Of a DNA stretch of 64,000 nucleotides, positions 33,616-42,061 are shown in pieces. Under the pieces are notes generated by a model that was given only the letters and a program-made list of their open reading frames with translations, did not search any database and had not been told where the DNA came from. Both the position numbers and the translations under genes were made by a program. Source of the stretch: an uncultured Clostridia bacterium (GTDB lineage: Bacteria > Bacillota > Clostridia > Christensenellales > Borkfalkiaceae); assembly GCA_947626105.1 (NCBI GenBank), contig CANQQY010000002.1:37083-101082 (forward strand). Reading direction: 5' to 3'. The number at the start of each line of letters is the position of its first letter. Within the stretch, counting starts at the first letter, position 1.

Positions 33616-34272
33616 ATGATCGGTTGTGTGATTGCAATGGACAGCGAGGCGGAGATCCTCCTCGATCAAACGGAAATCGAAAACATCAAAACTTTATTCG
33701 GAAAGACAGCGCACCTCGGAAGGGCGTTCGGGCATGAGCTCGCCCTCGTCACTTGCGGCGTGGGGAAAGTCAACGCCGCGGCGGGCGCATGCGCCGCGAT
33801 TCAGATGGGCGCGGACGTCGTCCTCAACTTCGGCGTCGCGGGCGGGCTCTCCGACCGTACGGAACTTACCGAAGTCTATCTCATCGAAAAAGCGGTGCAG
33901 TACGACTTCGACCTCCACGAGATCAACGGCGTGCCCGTCGGCACCCTCGACGGCGAGACGGAGAACTTCCTGCCCCTTTTCTGTCCGAAAGGGCTCGATT
34001 TCCCCCGCCGCGCTCTGGGCACGGGAGACAGGTTCAATGACTCTCCCGCCGACCACGATCTTCTCCTTTCCCTCGGCTGCGATATCCGCGAAATGGAAGC
34101 GGGCGCGATTGCAGAGGTGTGCAAGTATGCAGGCGTGCCCTTTGTAAGCGTGAAGGCGATCTCGGACGTGTACGGCTCGGGCTCGACGACGGAGCAATTC
34201 CGCAAGAACTGCAAGCTAGCCCTTTTGAACCTGAAAGCGCACCTCAAAGAAATTTTAGAGGGGTTGGAATAA
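33616..34272 (+). CDS. pfs: 5'-methylthioadenosine/S-adenosylhomocysteine nucleosidase
   Basis: 218 residues with the nucleosidase motifs: AMDSEAE (general base region), GVGKVNAA, FGVAGGL, EMEAGAIAEV and VKAISD. It splits SAH into adenine and S-ribosylhomocysteine, which LuxS then cleaves. AAAAGGAG precedes the ATG. It heads pfs-luxS-ung with a 4-bp gap to luxS, so the detoxification of SAH is encoded as one unit. Confidence 0.94.
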   Translation: MIGCVIAMDSEAEILLDQTEIENIKTLFGKTAHLGRAFGHELALVTCGVGKVNAAAGACAAIQMGADVVLNFGVAGGLSDRTELTEVYLIEKAVQYDFDLHEINGVPVGTLDGETENFLPLFCPKGLDFPRRALGTGDRFNDSPADHDLLLSLGCDIREMEAGAIAEVCKYAGVPFVSVKAISDVYGSGSTTEQFRKNCKLALLNLKAHLKEILEGLE

Positions 34273-34276
34273 ACCT

Positions 34277-34706
34277 ATGGAAAAGATCCCTTCCTCTCAA
34301 AAAAATCACGACATCTTGCAGCCGGGTCTGCACATGTTTCCGCCCCAAAACGGCGTGACGACCTTCGATTTGAGATTCAAAAAAACCCAACGCCGGCGAC
34401 TTTCTCACCCCCGACGCGCTCCATTCGGTCGAACACATGATGGCGACCATCCTTCGCAACAGCCGCGAAAAGGGCAACATCGTCTACTTCGGTCCCATGG
34501 GCTGCCGCACGGGGTTCTATCTCCTCACCGTGAATTTGGACTACGGGGAAGTCCTCGCGCTCCTGAAAGAGTGCATTCCCGTCGCGCTGTCCCTTTCCGA
34601 GGTCCCGGGCGCAAAGCGCGAGGAATGCGGGAATTATCTCGCGCACGACCTCGAAGGCGCGAAGAAAGAATTGCGGAAATATCTTGAAATTTTGGAGTCG
34701 ATATGA
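34277..34706 (+). pseudogene. luxS: S-ribosylhomocysteine lyase LuxS, frameshifted at an A7 run
   Basis: The first frame gives MEKIPSSQKNHDILQPGLHM and TTFDLRFKK. After seven As at 34379-34385 the coherent reading shifts: PNAGDFLTPDALHSVEHMM, then GPMGCRTGFYLLTV and an intact C-terminus ending at 34706. With six As the whole LuxS frame would be restored, including the zinc-binding HSVEH, a third ligand and the catalytic Cys in GCRTG. LuxS makes homocysteine and the AI-2 precursor. A homopolymer sequencing error, transcriptional slippage or a real mutation are all possible. Confidence 0.88.
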
Positions 34707-35371
34707 TTGATTTAGGTGATTGGAAAGAACCGCTCGCCCCCCTCTTTGCAGACGAACGGTATCACAAAATACGGGAGTTTCTCAAATACGAATACTCCCA
34801 CTATATCGTTTACCCCGATATGTACGACCTCTTTAACTGTTTCCGCTATACGCCCTTTTCAAGCGTGAAGGCGGTCTTGCTCGGACAGGATCCCTATCAT
34901 GAAGAGGGACAGGCGCACGGATTGTGCTTTTCGGTGCAGGACGGGATCCCCAAGCCTCCGTCCCTTGAAAATATCCTCAAAGAGTTGAAGGACGACCTCG
35001 GCTTTCCGCCGCCGAAGAGCGGAGACCTTACCAAATGGGCGAAAGAAGGCGTGCTTCTCATGAATACTTCGCTCACCGTTCGCGAGCATCAGGCAAATTC
35101 CCATGCAAACTGCGGTTGGAGCTGGTTCACCGATTCCGTCATTGAGCTTCTGAGCCGTGAAAAGGAACATCTCGTGTTTCTTTTATGGGGAGGGAACGCC
35201 CGGCGCAAGAAGCCGCTCATCGACGCAGAGAAGCATTTGATCTTGGAGTGCGCCCACCCCTCGCCCCTTTCCGCTTACAACGGATTTTTCGGGTGCAGAC
35301 ACTTTTCAAAGACAAACGCGTATCTGCTCTCCCACGGCCTCTCCCCCATTGATTGGGATCTTACAAAGTAA
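34703..35371 (+). CDS. ung: Uracil-DNA glycosylase
   Basis: 222 residues with both family 1 signatures: GQDPYHEEGQAHGLCFSV (catalytic Asp) and HPSPLSA near the C-terminus, plus LLWGGNA. It excises uracil from DNA. The ATG overlaps the luxS stop by 4 bp and is thus coupled to luxS. Confidence 0.97.
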   Translation: MIDLGDWKEPLAPLFADERYHKIREFLKYEYSHYIVYPDMYDLFNCFRYTPFSSVKAVLLGQDPYHEEGQAHGLCFSVQDGIPKPPSLENILKELKDDLGFPPPKSGDLTKWAKEGVLLMNTSLTVREHQANSHANCGWSWFTDSVIELLSREKEHLVFLLWGGNARRKKPLIDAEKHLILECAHPSPLSAYNGFFGCRHFSKTNAYLLSHGLSPIDWDLTK

Positions 35372-35376
35372 GGGGC

Positions 35377-35457
35377 TCCTCGGCGCCCCTCTTAGGGGAA
35401 CTATCCCGAAGGTTTACAGCAACGCCCGCGGCGAATCGCCGCGGGCGTGCTGTAAAA
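35377..35457. terminator. Family A repeat fragment and strong terminator hairpin
   Basis: CGGCGCCCCTCTTAGGGGAA (family A) is followed by a long hairpin: TTTACAGC, ACGCCCGCGGCG, loop AAT, CGCCGCGGGCGT, GCTGTAAA (35413-35456). It lies between the convergent ung and membrane protein genes and can end both. Confidence 0.8.
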
Positions 35458-35460
35458 CGT

Positions 35461-35994
35461 TCATATCAAATCGGCTCTCAATAATCCGTTTCCCTTTTCG
35501 AGAATATTTGCGAGTTTTTCCTCATTGTCGTCGATCACGGGCAAAACTTCCCGCGTTTTCTTTGCGACAAGCCTCAAATAGATGATGTAGTTTACACCGC
35601 ACAGCGCCAGGCCCGCCGCGCCAAGGACGACGCCACCGACGAGCGCGGGAACGCCCTCAAAGAGCATCACGAGGCACATCCCGCCGCCGAACATGAGCGC
35701 TGCGACGATCCCGAAGAGATAAGAAAAAATGCCCGCGGCCCGCGTCTTGGATCTCTGTAAACCGTTGATCGTATCGAACGTTGCCTCGGCTTGCCGTTCG
35801 AGTTTGTTGAGCTCCTGCTTGTGCTTTTGTTTTCTGTCCCGTTTGAGCGAGAGCGTAACGCAATCGATCGCCGATGCGGAGCTCCCCGTGATCTCCCAGC
35901 CGAACGCTTCATACATGTCCATCGCCCTCGCTTGGTCTTTCGCCTTTACCGCCACCGTCTTATACTCATAAGACACAAAATCTTTTTCCTGCAT
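35461..35994 (-). CDS. Small membrane protein of unknown function
   Basis: 177 residues. A soluble N-terminal part (1-85) has a basic, coiled-coil-like stretch (RKQKHKQELNKLERQAE). Two close membrane helices follow at about 90-112 and 117-140, then a cytosolic tail. AAGGAG precedes the ATG. No family recognised. It is divergent from the TetR gene at 36179, which might regulate it. Confidence 0.65.
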   Translation of the reverse strand: MQEKDFVSYEYKTVAVKAKDQARAMDMYEAFGWEITGSSASAIDCVTLSLKRDRKQKHKQELNKLERQAEATFDTINGLQRSKTRAAGIFSYLFGIVAALMFGGGMCLVMLFEGVPALVGGVVLGAAGLALCGVNYIIYLRLVAKKTREVLPVIDDNEEKLANILEKGNGLLRADLI

Positions 35995-36051
35995 TTGATT
36001 CTCCTTACAATGAATTTTATCTCACCGTTGGACGACCGACGCGCGTTTCGG

Positions 36052-36090
36052 TTGACTTTCCCGTAAGACAAGTGTATCATAAATCATGAT
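36052..36090 (+). promoter_or_regulatory. Promoter and probable operator of the second tetR gene
   Basis: TTGACT (36052-36057), 17-bp spacer, TATCAT (36075-36080). An inverted repeat ATCAT-aaatc-ATGAT (36076-36090) overlaps the -10, a position suited to autorepression. Confidence 0.6.
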
Positions 36091-36178
36091 CGGCAAAATT
36101 GCAAGCGCCCGAAAGACAGGTTAGACATTCTCCCGAAAAGCGTTTGCCGAAATGAAACAAAAAAGGAGATTTTGTATC

Positions 36179-36712
36179 ATGGATCATGCACCCGAAGAAT
36201 ACACCCGTCACTACATCGTCGAAGCGCTCTTCAAGCTCATGAATGCCTATGAGTACGACAAAATCAGCGTAACGGATATTGCGGAAAAGGCGGGCGTGGG
36301 CAGAGCAACGTTCTACCGCTATTTCAAACGCAAGGAAGATGTGATCGAATTCTATTTCTCGCATAACACAAAGGAGTTTTTATCCGAACAGCGGTACTAC
36401 CCGAGATGCAGAGCGGACTATGTGAGGATCGCCCGCGATGTTTTCGTAAAATTTCAAAAAAACAAGGAATGTTTCAAACTCATACGGCGCGCGCATCTGG
36501 AATATCTCTATCTCGATTTTCTCAATCAGAAGATGAGCGAAATGTTCAAAGAGGAATATCCCGAAAAGAGCATGTACATGCCCTTTCTGTTTGCGGGAAT
36601 GATCTTCAATGTCTCTATGGCTTGGCTTGAAAACGGATGCGCGGAACCCGCCGACCGGATCGCCGAAATGTTCGTCGAGCCGATGAATATTTTCGACGGC
36701 CAACCGTCATGA
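36179..36712 (+). CDS. TetR family transcriptional regulator
   Basis: 177 residues with a typical TetR N-terminal domain: YDKISVTDIAEKAGVGRATF followed by YRYFKRKEDV. The C-terminal part (70-177) is the ligand-binding helical bundle of the TetR_C_7/AcrR-like kind. AAAAGGAG precedes the ATG at 36179. The regulated target is not evident; it is divergent from a small membrane protein and is followed by the A+T-rich island. Confidence 0.85.
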   Translation: MDHAPEEYTRHYIVEALFKLMNAYEYDKISVTDIAEKAGVGRATFYRYFKRKEDVIEFYFSHNTKEFLSEQRYYPRCRADYVRIARDVFVKFQKNKECFKLIRRAHLEYLYLDFLNQKMSEMFKEEYPEKSMYMPFLFAGMIFNVSMAWLENGCAEPADRIAEMFVEPMNIFDGQPS

Positions 36713-37169
36713 CAAAAAAGCGGGATAAACTCCCGCTGCTCTTGCGTGCCCTATCCGTTTACAGAATTTCCTTAGTTTTTTCCGATTTCCTTCTTAGCGC
36801 GCCGCAGATTACTTTCTGTGATATTTCGGCGTGAACACGATGTGGAATTAACATTTCCATGGCGTGTGTACTAAACTAAATGTGTCGTTATCTTGTTTTT
36901 CAATGTAACGGTTCTCCTCTGTGTTTGTACTTTGTGTGCGGTTGCGAGCCCTCATTCAGTTTAGCACAGTGCATTTTTATTCATCCCACATAGCTACTGC
37001 TTTTTGCCCCAGCTCACCAATGGCAGAGCTTATGGAGTTCTTGTTAGACGAAAAATGAGCCGTTCTAGGCTCACTTTTTCGGTCTATTTTCCATCATAAT
37101 AAAATTTATGACAAAAAAACAAATATTTCCCGATTGCCGTCGTGTAAAATTATGATTTAAGAGGTAATT
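36713..37169. other. A+T-rich junction region with probable mobile-element remnants
   Basis: A hairpin AGCGGG/CCCGCT at 36719-36737 follows the tetR gene, and base composition then becomes A+T-rich. An imperfect inverted repeat (GTACTAAACTAAAT at 36868-36881, ATTCAGTTTAGCAC at 36954-36967; 12 of 14 match) bounds 100 bp. On the minus strand a 23-codon open tail ending AVAMWDE and a stop lies at about 36977-37050. A hairpin TGAGCC/GGCTCA with an A-run and T-run is at 37051-37079. No complete gene is certain. Confidence 0.5.
36848..36955 (-). CDS. Possible 35-codon ORF between inverted repeats
   Basis: An ATG at 36955 opens 35 codons ending DTFSLVHTPWKC and a stop at 36848. There is no clear ribosome-binding site. 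It sits within the inverted-repeat segment and may be a fragment of a lost mobile gene. Low confidence. Confidence 0.2.
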   Translation of the reverse strand: MRARNRTQSTNTEENRYIEKQDNDTFSLVHTPWKC

Positions 37170-37493
37170 ATGCAAATCGGGCTTTTAACATTATGGAACG
37201 GTTATCCGATGGAAATCACTTTGCCCATCATCTGCGAACAGGACTTTCACAATAGGAAAGACACCGTTGGACATTGCTTTCATATCTACGAAGCGACCGA
37301 TACAGTCCTATTTTTGTATTGCAAGCATCCTAACGGAACCACTCAAACCGCGCAGATTGATATTCACGGTTCGTGCAAACGCCAAAGCGATATTTCGATC
37401 TACATTGTGGAAATGAATGACGGACATTATTTCTTAAGAACTTACATCGACCACGATCATTGCGCGCTGTACCCTTTGCCTTTTCATCTCTAG
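37170..37493 (+). CDS. Hypothetical protein at the left end of the island
   Basis: 107 residues, beta-rich by appearance, no signal peptide or membrane helix, and three cysteines. A weak AGAGG precedes the ATG. It is convergent with the last gene of the Hsp70 operon, and the two genes share the palindromic stop CTAG (37490-37493). Composition is as A+T-rich as the operon. No family recognised. Confidence 0.5.
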   Translation: MQIGLLTLWNGYPMEITLPIICEQDFHNRKDTVGHCFHIYEATDTVLFLYCKHPNGTTQTAQIDIHGSCKRQSDISIYIVEMNDGHYFLRTYIDHDHCALYPLPFHL

Positions 37494-39022
37494 CCCCAAA
37501 ATGAGATCATAGAGAGCACAAAAGCCGTAGCTGACACAAGGGATGTGCAAAAATAATACCAGCGGATCCTTTTCTCGTGGAAATCTTCGTCTAAAGCTCT
37601 GAGGAGTCCGAATAAGATGATGCTCACTACGGAAAGAGCTACAAAAATGAATGCCGCAAGGAAAACAGAGGGCAATCCCGTAGTCCATGCGTTTTGGCCC
37701 ATAACTAACAAAAAGGCATTCAGTCCGCAAACCAGCGAAAAAACCAGCGTAAATAGGAGATAGTTCGCATTCTCTCTGTTCTTCTTTTTCAGCGCTAAAA
37801 TCTGATCAGATACATCCGTATTGATTCTTCCCCGAAGGTTATCCATGTTTGATCGAACTGAGTCAACCTTCTTCGTTATTTCCTCGCCGACTTGTTTCTT
37901 CATCTCCTCCATTTTAACGATGAACTTATTACATTCCGAAGAGATTGCACTTTGAATCGCTTGGGCTATAGTCGCATTCACCGCATTGGCGACGCCGCCA
38001 GCAATCTGAGCATTATTGATGACCTTGGGGACAGATTCATCCAAGGTCGTCTTTACCTTATTTGAGATATTTTGTTCGAGATTGCCGAAACGTCCGTTCC
38101 ATGATTTTTGAGTTTCTATTGCAATATCGAAACTCTTTGCCAAGTCATCAAACCTGCCTTGGATTGCTTGTATTCGCGTTTTGGCCGCCTCGCCCCCTCT
38201 GCTTTCCATCGTTCCAAGCAATGTTCTAAGCTCCTCAATCCCTTGCGAAACTTCGTTCCTGAATTGAACAAAGACTTTTTGAACATCCGTGGAAATATCT
38301 TCTTTTGTTTGACGATGCAAAGACTGCGTAACAGTTTCGCTTTCATCAATCGCATTGGAAAGATTGCCTAATTGCCCATAAACCTGCTCCAATTGACCTG
38401 GCACGCAAATAATTTTTTGGGTAGAATTATCCAAGTTTCGGAGCGTTTCCGCCAAATTCTGCACTGCCTGTGTTTGTTGATTGAAAGACGACGATATATC
38501 CCTCGCGGTCTCATCGATTCCGTCGATCTTTTCATCCAACTTGGTCAATTGCTCATCGAAATGACCGTTGAATGCCGGCATTATATCACGCCCTACACTT
38601 TCTCGTATATCCAGCCATAATTTCTGTAAGTCGTCGAGTTTTTGCTCAATCGTCGAAAGATCGACCGATTCCTTGATGGCTAGTATATTATCTGTCGCCT
38701 TATCTATTGTCCCCTCTAATCTTTTAATCTTAGCAAGGATATTTTCAATATCTTTTTCACCGCCATTACTTTTGTCCAGACCATTGAGACCGTCTCGAGG
38801 GTGACCCACCGGCGGAAAACCCGTACCACCGCCCTTAACCATCTTAGGCTTTCTCTCGTCCTTACCATCTTGACCGCCTTGCCTGTGATCCACCGTCGGG
38901 AAACCCGTACCACCGTCCTTAACCATCTTAGGATTTCTCTCGTCCTTACCATCTTGACCGCCTTGCCTGTGATCCACCGTCGGAAAACCTTTACCACCAT
39001 TAACAATCTTACCATTATTCAT
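37490..39022 (-). CDS. Coiled-coil protein with N-terminal tandem repeats and C-terminal membrane helices (Hsp70 operon gene 6)
   Basis: 510 residues. The N-terminus has two near-identical 28-residue repeats and a third degenerate one (unit around GFPTVDHRQGGQDGKDER), all hydrophilic and glycine-rich. Residues about 90-415 are helical and coiled-coil-like, rich in Gln, Asp and Lys. Three or four membrane helices follow (about 423-445, 452-475, 488-508), so the coiled coil projects from the membrane. GAGGTGATGGC precedes the ATG. It is the last gene of the operon, 27 bp after the Hsp70 gene. No family recognised. Confidence 0.75.
   Translation of the reverse strand: MNNGKIVNGGKGFPTVDHRQGGQDGKDERNPKMVKDGGTGFPTVDHRQGGQDGKDERKPKMVKGGGTGFPPVGHPRDGLNGLDKSNGGEKDIENILAKIKRLEGTIDKATDNILAIKESVDLSTIEQKLDDLQKLWLDIRESVGRDIMPAFNGHFDEQLTKLDEKIDGIDETARDISSSFNQQTQAVQNLAETLRNLDNSTQKIICVPGQLEQVYGQLGNLSNAIDESETVTQSLHRQTKEDISTDVQKVFVQFRNEVSQGIEELRTLLGTMESRGGEAAKTRIQAIQGRFDDLAKSFDIAIETQKSWNGRFGNLEQNISNKVKTTLDESVPKVINNAQIAGGVANAVNATIAQAIQSAISSECNKFIVKMEEMKKQVGEEITKKVDSVRSNMDNLRGRINTDVSDQILALKKKNRENANYLLFTLVFSLVCGLNAFLLVMGQNAWTTGLPSVFLAAFIFVALSVVSIILFGLLRALDEDFHEKRIRWYYFCTSLVSATAFVLSMISFWG
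38817..38995. repeat. 84-bp tandem repeat inside gene 6
   Basis: Two almost identical 84-bp units start at 38817 and 38901, and a partial third unit begins at about 38985. Each encodes one 28-residue hydrophilic repeat in frame. Changes in copy number would alter the N-terminal arm without a frameshift. Confidence 0.85.
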
Positions 39023-39049
39023 GCCATCACCTCTTTACATTAGCATTTC

Positions 39050-40933
39050 TTAAAAACACTTTTCAAAACGTTCTCTTATTTCCGCAATCTCCGCGGAGGT
39101 GCATTCCCCCCTTTTCGGTTTCAGCCTTCCACTTCTGCCCCTCAACCCATAGAGCATGGCGTATTTCATATTCACCTTTCCCTTACATATATATTCAATT
39201 AAGTCCTCGGGGTCAGATCCTCTTACATGACTGTTATCGCTGTCTCTCGGTAAAAGAAAGATATACATGTCGCCGATCTCAGTATAAATGAAAAAAATCC
39301 TCAGAGCATTTCGCCCAATTCTCGTAAGATTAAAAGCATATACTCCACCTGTGGGATAGCGATAACGATGCTTGTAAAACCAAAATCCAACATAATCGTC
39401 TCCATCCTTCTTATAAGAAAAAACCGGACATGAAATGGAATGCGTATTACCTTCAATATCCACTATATCCAATTTAACCACCGATTTATCTGCATCTTGA
39501 TAAACCTCGCATGCGGGCTTCAAATCAAAATAAGAGACATAAGCTTGTGTCGGCGGCTCAAAGGGAATATGCTCCTGCATGGGCTCAAATTTAAGATCAA
39601 AAGCATTGTCTTTGGATCCAAAAACGCATTTATAATTTTCAAGAGGATCGCGCTTAATGCGCATTCCGTAGTGAGCGCATAGTACTGCGCCATATGCAAC
39701 GATGTTAGAACATGTCACGCTTTCATTTACACCCCTAGCCGCATTTGCATAATCATCACTATAGTCTCCTATGTAATCGCAAGACTTATCTAACAGTCTC
39801 TCTTTGCACACTTCAAGAAGCTTTTCCATGATGCGCTCACGCAAGGGGCGCATTCTAGCCGAGCCCCCGACAAAATATACCTTATCAAGATTTATAGGGT
39901 TTTCGTTCATAATTTCCTGAACTGCCTCTGCCGCCCGCTTAGCCGTTTTTTCATACAGTTCTTCAAAACTACAATCATGCAGTAGATACTTGCAATCGGC
40001 TTCCTCCACGCCCCCTGGAATTTTGCAATAGCGGAAGCGAATGCTTGTCCCATCCTGCTTATATCCAAAGGCGGGTTCTCCGCTGGGGGCGCTTCTCGGA
40101 TTGGGGAACAGCTTTTCCTTTGCTTTTTGCGCCGAATATCTTGTGATACCAAACCTCATCATCATGTTTGAATCGTATTGCTTTCCGGAGGGGCCCTCTC
40201 CCCCCTGTGTACTGTGTCGGATTGGGGCGCCGTCCTTTAGCCGTCCCCCCTCTACGGTTAAAATTGTAAAATCATTCGTACTGCCGCCCAAATCGATAAA
40301 GAGATAGGTGCCATCCTCAAGATTCTGCGATTTGACAATCGCCATACCCGCCAAAACAGGTTCGGCAACGGATTCCATATCATCTGGTGATAAATTTGGA
40401 AATACTTTTGCTAATATGTCTTTTATTGCACTCGAATAATAGAGCTCATCTGTATGCCCATACTCATACGCCCTCTGCTCTTCATCGTTATCCAGTGTCG
40501 GAGCGGGACATCCGAATACGATTTTTGTAACATCATCCCTTCTCCCTTGGAAGGTCCCATCAGTTCCATCAAAAATTTGATTAAAAAACTCAACAATATC
40601 CCCTTCGTCTTGACAAAATTGCGCGCGCTGTTCGGGTTCGGGATCCGCGAAAAGAAACCTTTCTCTCAAGGAAGACTTGAGATCGCGTTCCTCAAAATTA
40701 TCCTGTGATATTCCATCCAGCTCACCATCCAAAAACTTGCCCCTCGCCTCTTGACCAATCACCGTTTTGCAGTGATTTTGCTCATCCATATATGTTCCAA
40801 TCTTAGTTGGAATTCCTGCCGCATTTTCATATAAGGTGGGAGCACCAACACGCTGAATAGCGTCGGAATCTTCTTCCATCATATAAACATAGGTGTATGT
40901 ACTTCCAAAATCAATGCCGAGTTGGATTCCCAT
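39050..40933 (-). CDS. Hsp70-like ATPase with divergent C-terminal region (Hsp70 operon gene 5)
   Basis: 627 residues. The actin/Hsp70 ATPase is intact: phosphate-1 GIDFGSTYTYVY at 6-17, connect-1 KIVFGCPAP at 137-145, phosphate-2 LFIDLGGSTNDFTIL at 211-225 and adenosine motif VYFVGGSARMRPL at 352-364. After about residue 420 the sequence resembles neither the DnaK substrate-binding domain nor its lid; it is probably beta-rich to 590. No J-domain protein or recognisable GrpE is present. AAGGAGGGGATAAA precedes the ATG. The gene begins one base after gene 4 ends. It is the likely energy-using centre of the operon. Confidence 0.9.
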   Translation of the reverse strand: MGIQLGIDFGSTYTYVYMMEEDSDAIQRVGAPTLYENAAGIPTKIGTYMDEQNHCKTVIGQEARGKFLDGELDGISQDNFEERDLKSSLRERFLFADPEPEQRAQFCQDEGDIVEFFNQIFDGTDGTFQGRRDDVTKIVFGCPAPTLDNDEEQRAYEYGHTDELYYSSAIKDILAKVFPNLSPDDMESVAEPVLAGMAIVKSQNLEDGTYLFIDLGGSTNDFTILTVEGGRLKDGAPIRHSTQGGEGPSGKQYDSNMMMRFGITRYSAQKAKEKLFPNPRSAPSGEPAFGYKQDGTSIRFRYCKIPGGVEEADCKYLLHDCSFEELYEKTAKRAAEAVQEIMNENPINLDKVYFVGGSARMRPLRERIMEKLLEVCKERLLDKSCDYIGDYSDDYANAARGVNESVTCSNIVAYGAVLCAHYGMRIKRDPLENYKCVFGSKDNAFDLKFEPMQEHIPFEPPTQAYVSYFDLKPACEVYQDADKSVVKLDIVDIEGNTHSISCPVFSYKKDGDDYVGFWFYKHRYRYPTGGVYAFNLTRIGRNALRIFFIYTEIGDMYIFLLPRDSDNSHVRGSDPEDLIEYICKGKVNMKYAMLYGLRGRSGRLKPKRGECTSAEIAEIRERFEKCF

Positions 40934-40934
40934 T

Positions 40935-42053
40935 TTATCCCCTCCTTTTGGATGCTTCTTTCAATATTGTATCCAAAAATCTATCCAAATTTCCCTTGAT
41001 GTCGCCATAGCCCTTCTCTCGTAGCGCAGAATCGGGAACCATAATATTGTAGCCCATTTCCTCGCGCATCGTTCCCAAAAAACGATAGCAGTCATTCGCG
41101 ACCCCCTGCCACCATGCCATATAATCCTCAGAGTCAGACCGGCTCGGAGACGCGGCGATGTTTTCCATTTCCATAGAAAGTGATTCTATCTTCTCCTGTA
41201 AAGACTTCTGCGCGTTACAGGACGCCTTTAGCCGATCCAACGCATCCGATGCTTCGTAGGAGAAGATACGGTAAACCTCCTCAGCCGTATCACAAGAAGT
41301 CCTCATCGTAGCGTCAACCTTCAGCTCCGCACAGGTCTTGTTCCATATGGTTAAAAACTCACTCATGGCACTAATGATCTTATTGATATTCTCACCATAT
41401 TTCCCGCTCTCCTCTTTGTATAATTTGACTTCATTAGAAAGGCTTCGGCGTTCTGTTTGCCATTCAGATTCTTTCTGCTTCAAAGCTTGATTGACTTGAC
41501 GCAAAAATTTATTCTCAGCCTTTATTTTTTCAAGTTCTTCACCACTGGCCTTGTACGGCACCAAAAATTCGCTCAGCAAATCGCGAATACCATCCATCAG
41601 GTACTTTCTCTCGCTTTCTTGCTTCGACTCACTCTCTTGTTTCAACCGCGTGATCTCTTCCAACCGCGTGATCTCTTCCTTCTGCGCCTTGAGTTGGCTC
41701 TCAAGCTCCTGCACGCGGTCTCTAAGTTCCTTTTTTTTGCGAAGCCTCTTGGATTTGGAAGGTTTTTCGGGGATCTCGGCCGGCATTTGCAGTGCGACGC
41801 CCTTTCCGCCCCCTTGCTCTTCGGTATTCGTTTTTTCCTCTCGCCTTTCTTGCTCGACTTGCTTCTTTTCCTCTTGGCTTTTTTGCTCAGCCGGCTTCTT
41901 CCCCTTTCCTTTAGACTTACTCATGACATTCCTTCCTCCATTTGACTTGTATAAATAAATCGACAACGCTACAACTGCAATGACAACAATCAAACCGACA
42001 ACAATGCCTATAACGACAAGATTTCCCGTTCCGTCCGCCAATAGTAACATCAT
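40935..42053 (-). CDS. Membrane-anchored coiled-coil protein (Hsp70 operon gene 4)
   Basis: About 372 residues. A single N-terminal membrane helix (about 15-38) is followed by a Lys/Glu-rich linker, a coiled coil (about 95-220) and a helical C-terminal region. Its position just before the Hsp70 gene and its coiled-coil-plus-helical layout would suit a nucleotide-exchange or co-chaperone role, but I see no GrpE signature; this is inference. The start is ambiguous: a TTG at 42065 or ATGs at 42053 and 42050; GAGGGGGAG favours the ATGs. It overlaps or abuts gene 3. Confidence 0.7.
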   Translation of the reverse strand: MMLLLADGTGNLVVIGIVVGLIVVIAVVALSIYLYKSNGGRNVMSKSKGKGKKPAEQKSQEEKKQVEQERREEKTNTEEQGGGKGVALQMPAEIPEKPSKSKRLRKKKELRDRVQELESQLKAQKEEITRLEEITRLKQESESKQESERKYLMDGIRDLLSEFLVPYKASGEELEKIKAENKFLRQVNQALKQKESEWQTERRSLSNEVKLYKEESGKYGENINKIISAMSEFLTIWNKTCAELKVDATMRTSCDTAEEVYRIFSYEASDALDRLKASCNAQKSLQEKIESLSMEMENIAASPSRSDSEDYMAWWQGVANDCYRFLGTMREEMGYNIMVPDSALREKGYGDIKGNLDRFLDTILKEASKRRG

Positions 42054-42061
42054 ACTCCCCC

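Noticed and set aside
40935..42053. GrpE homologue in the Hsp70 operon
   Set aside because: The coiled-coil layout is suggestive, but the conserved GrpE C-terminal motifs were not found and GrpE lacks a membrane helix.
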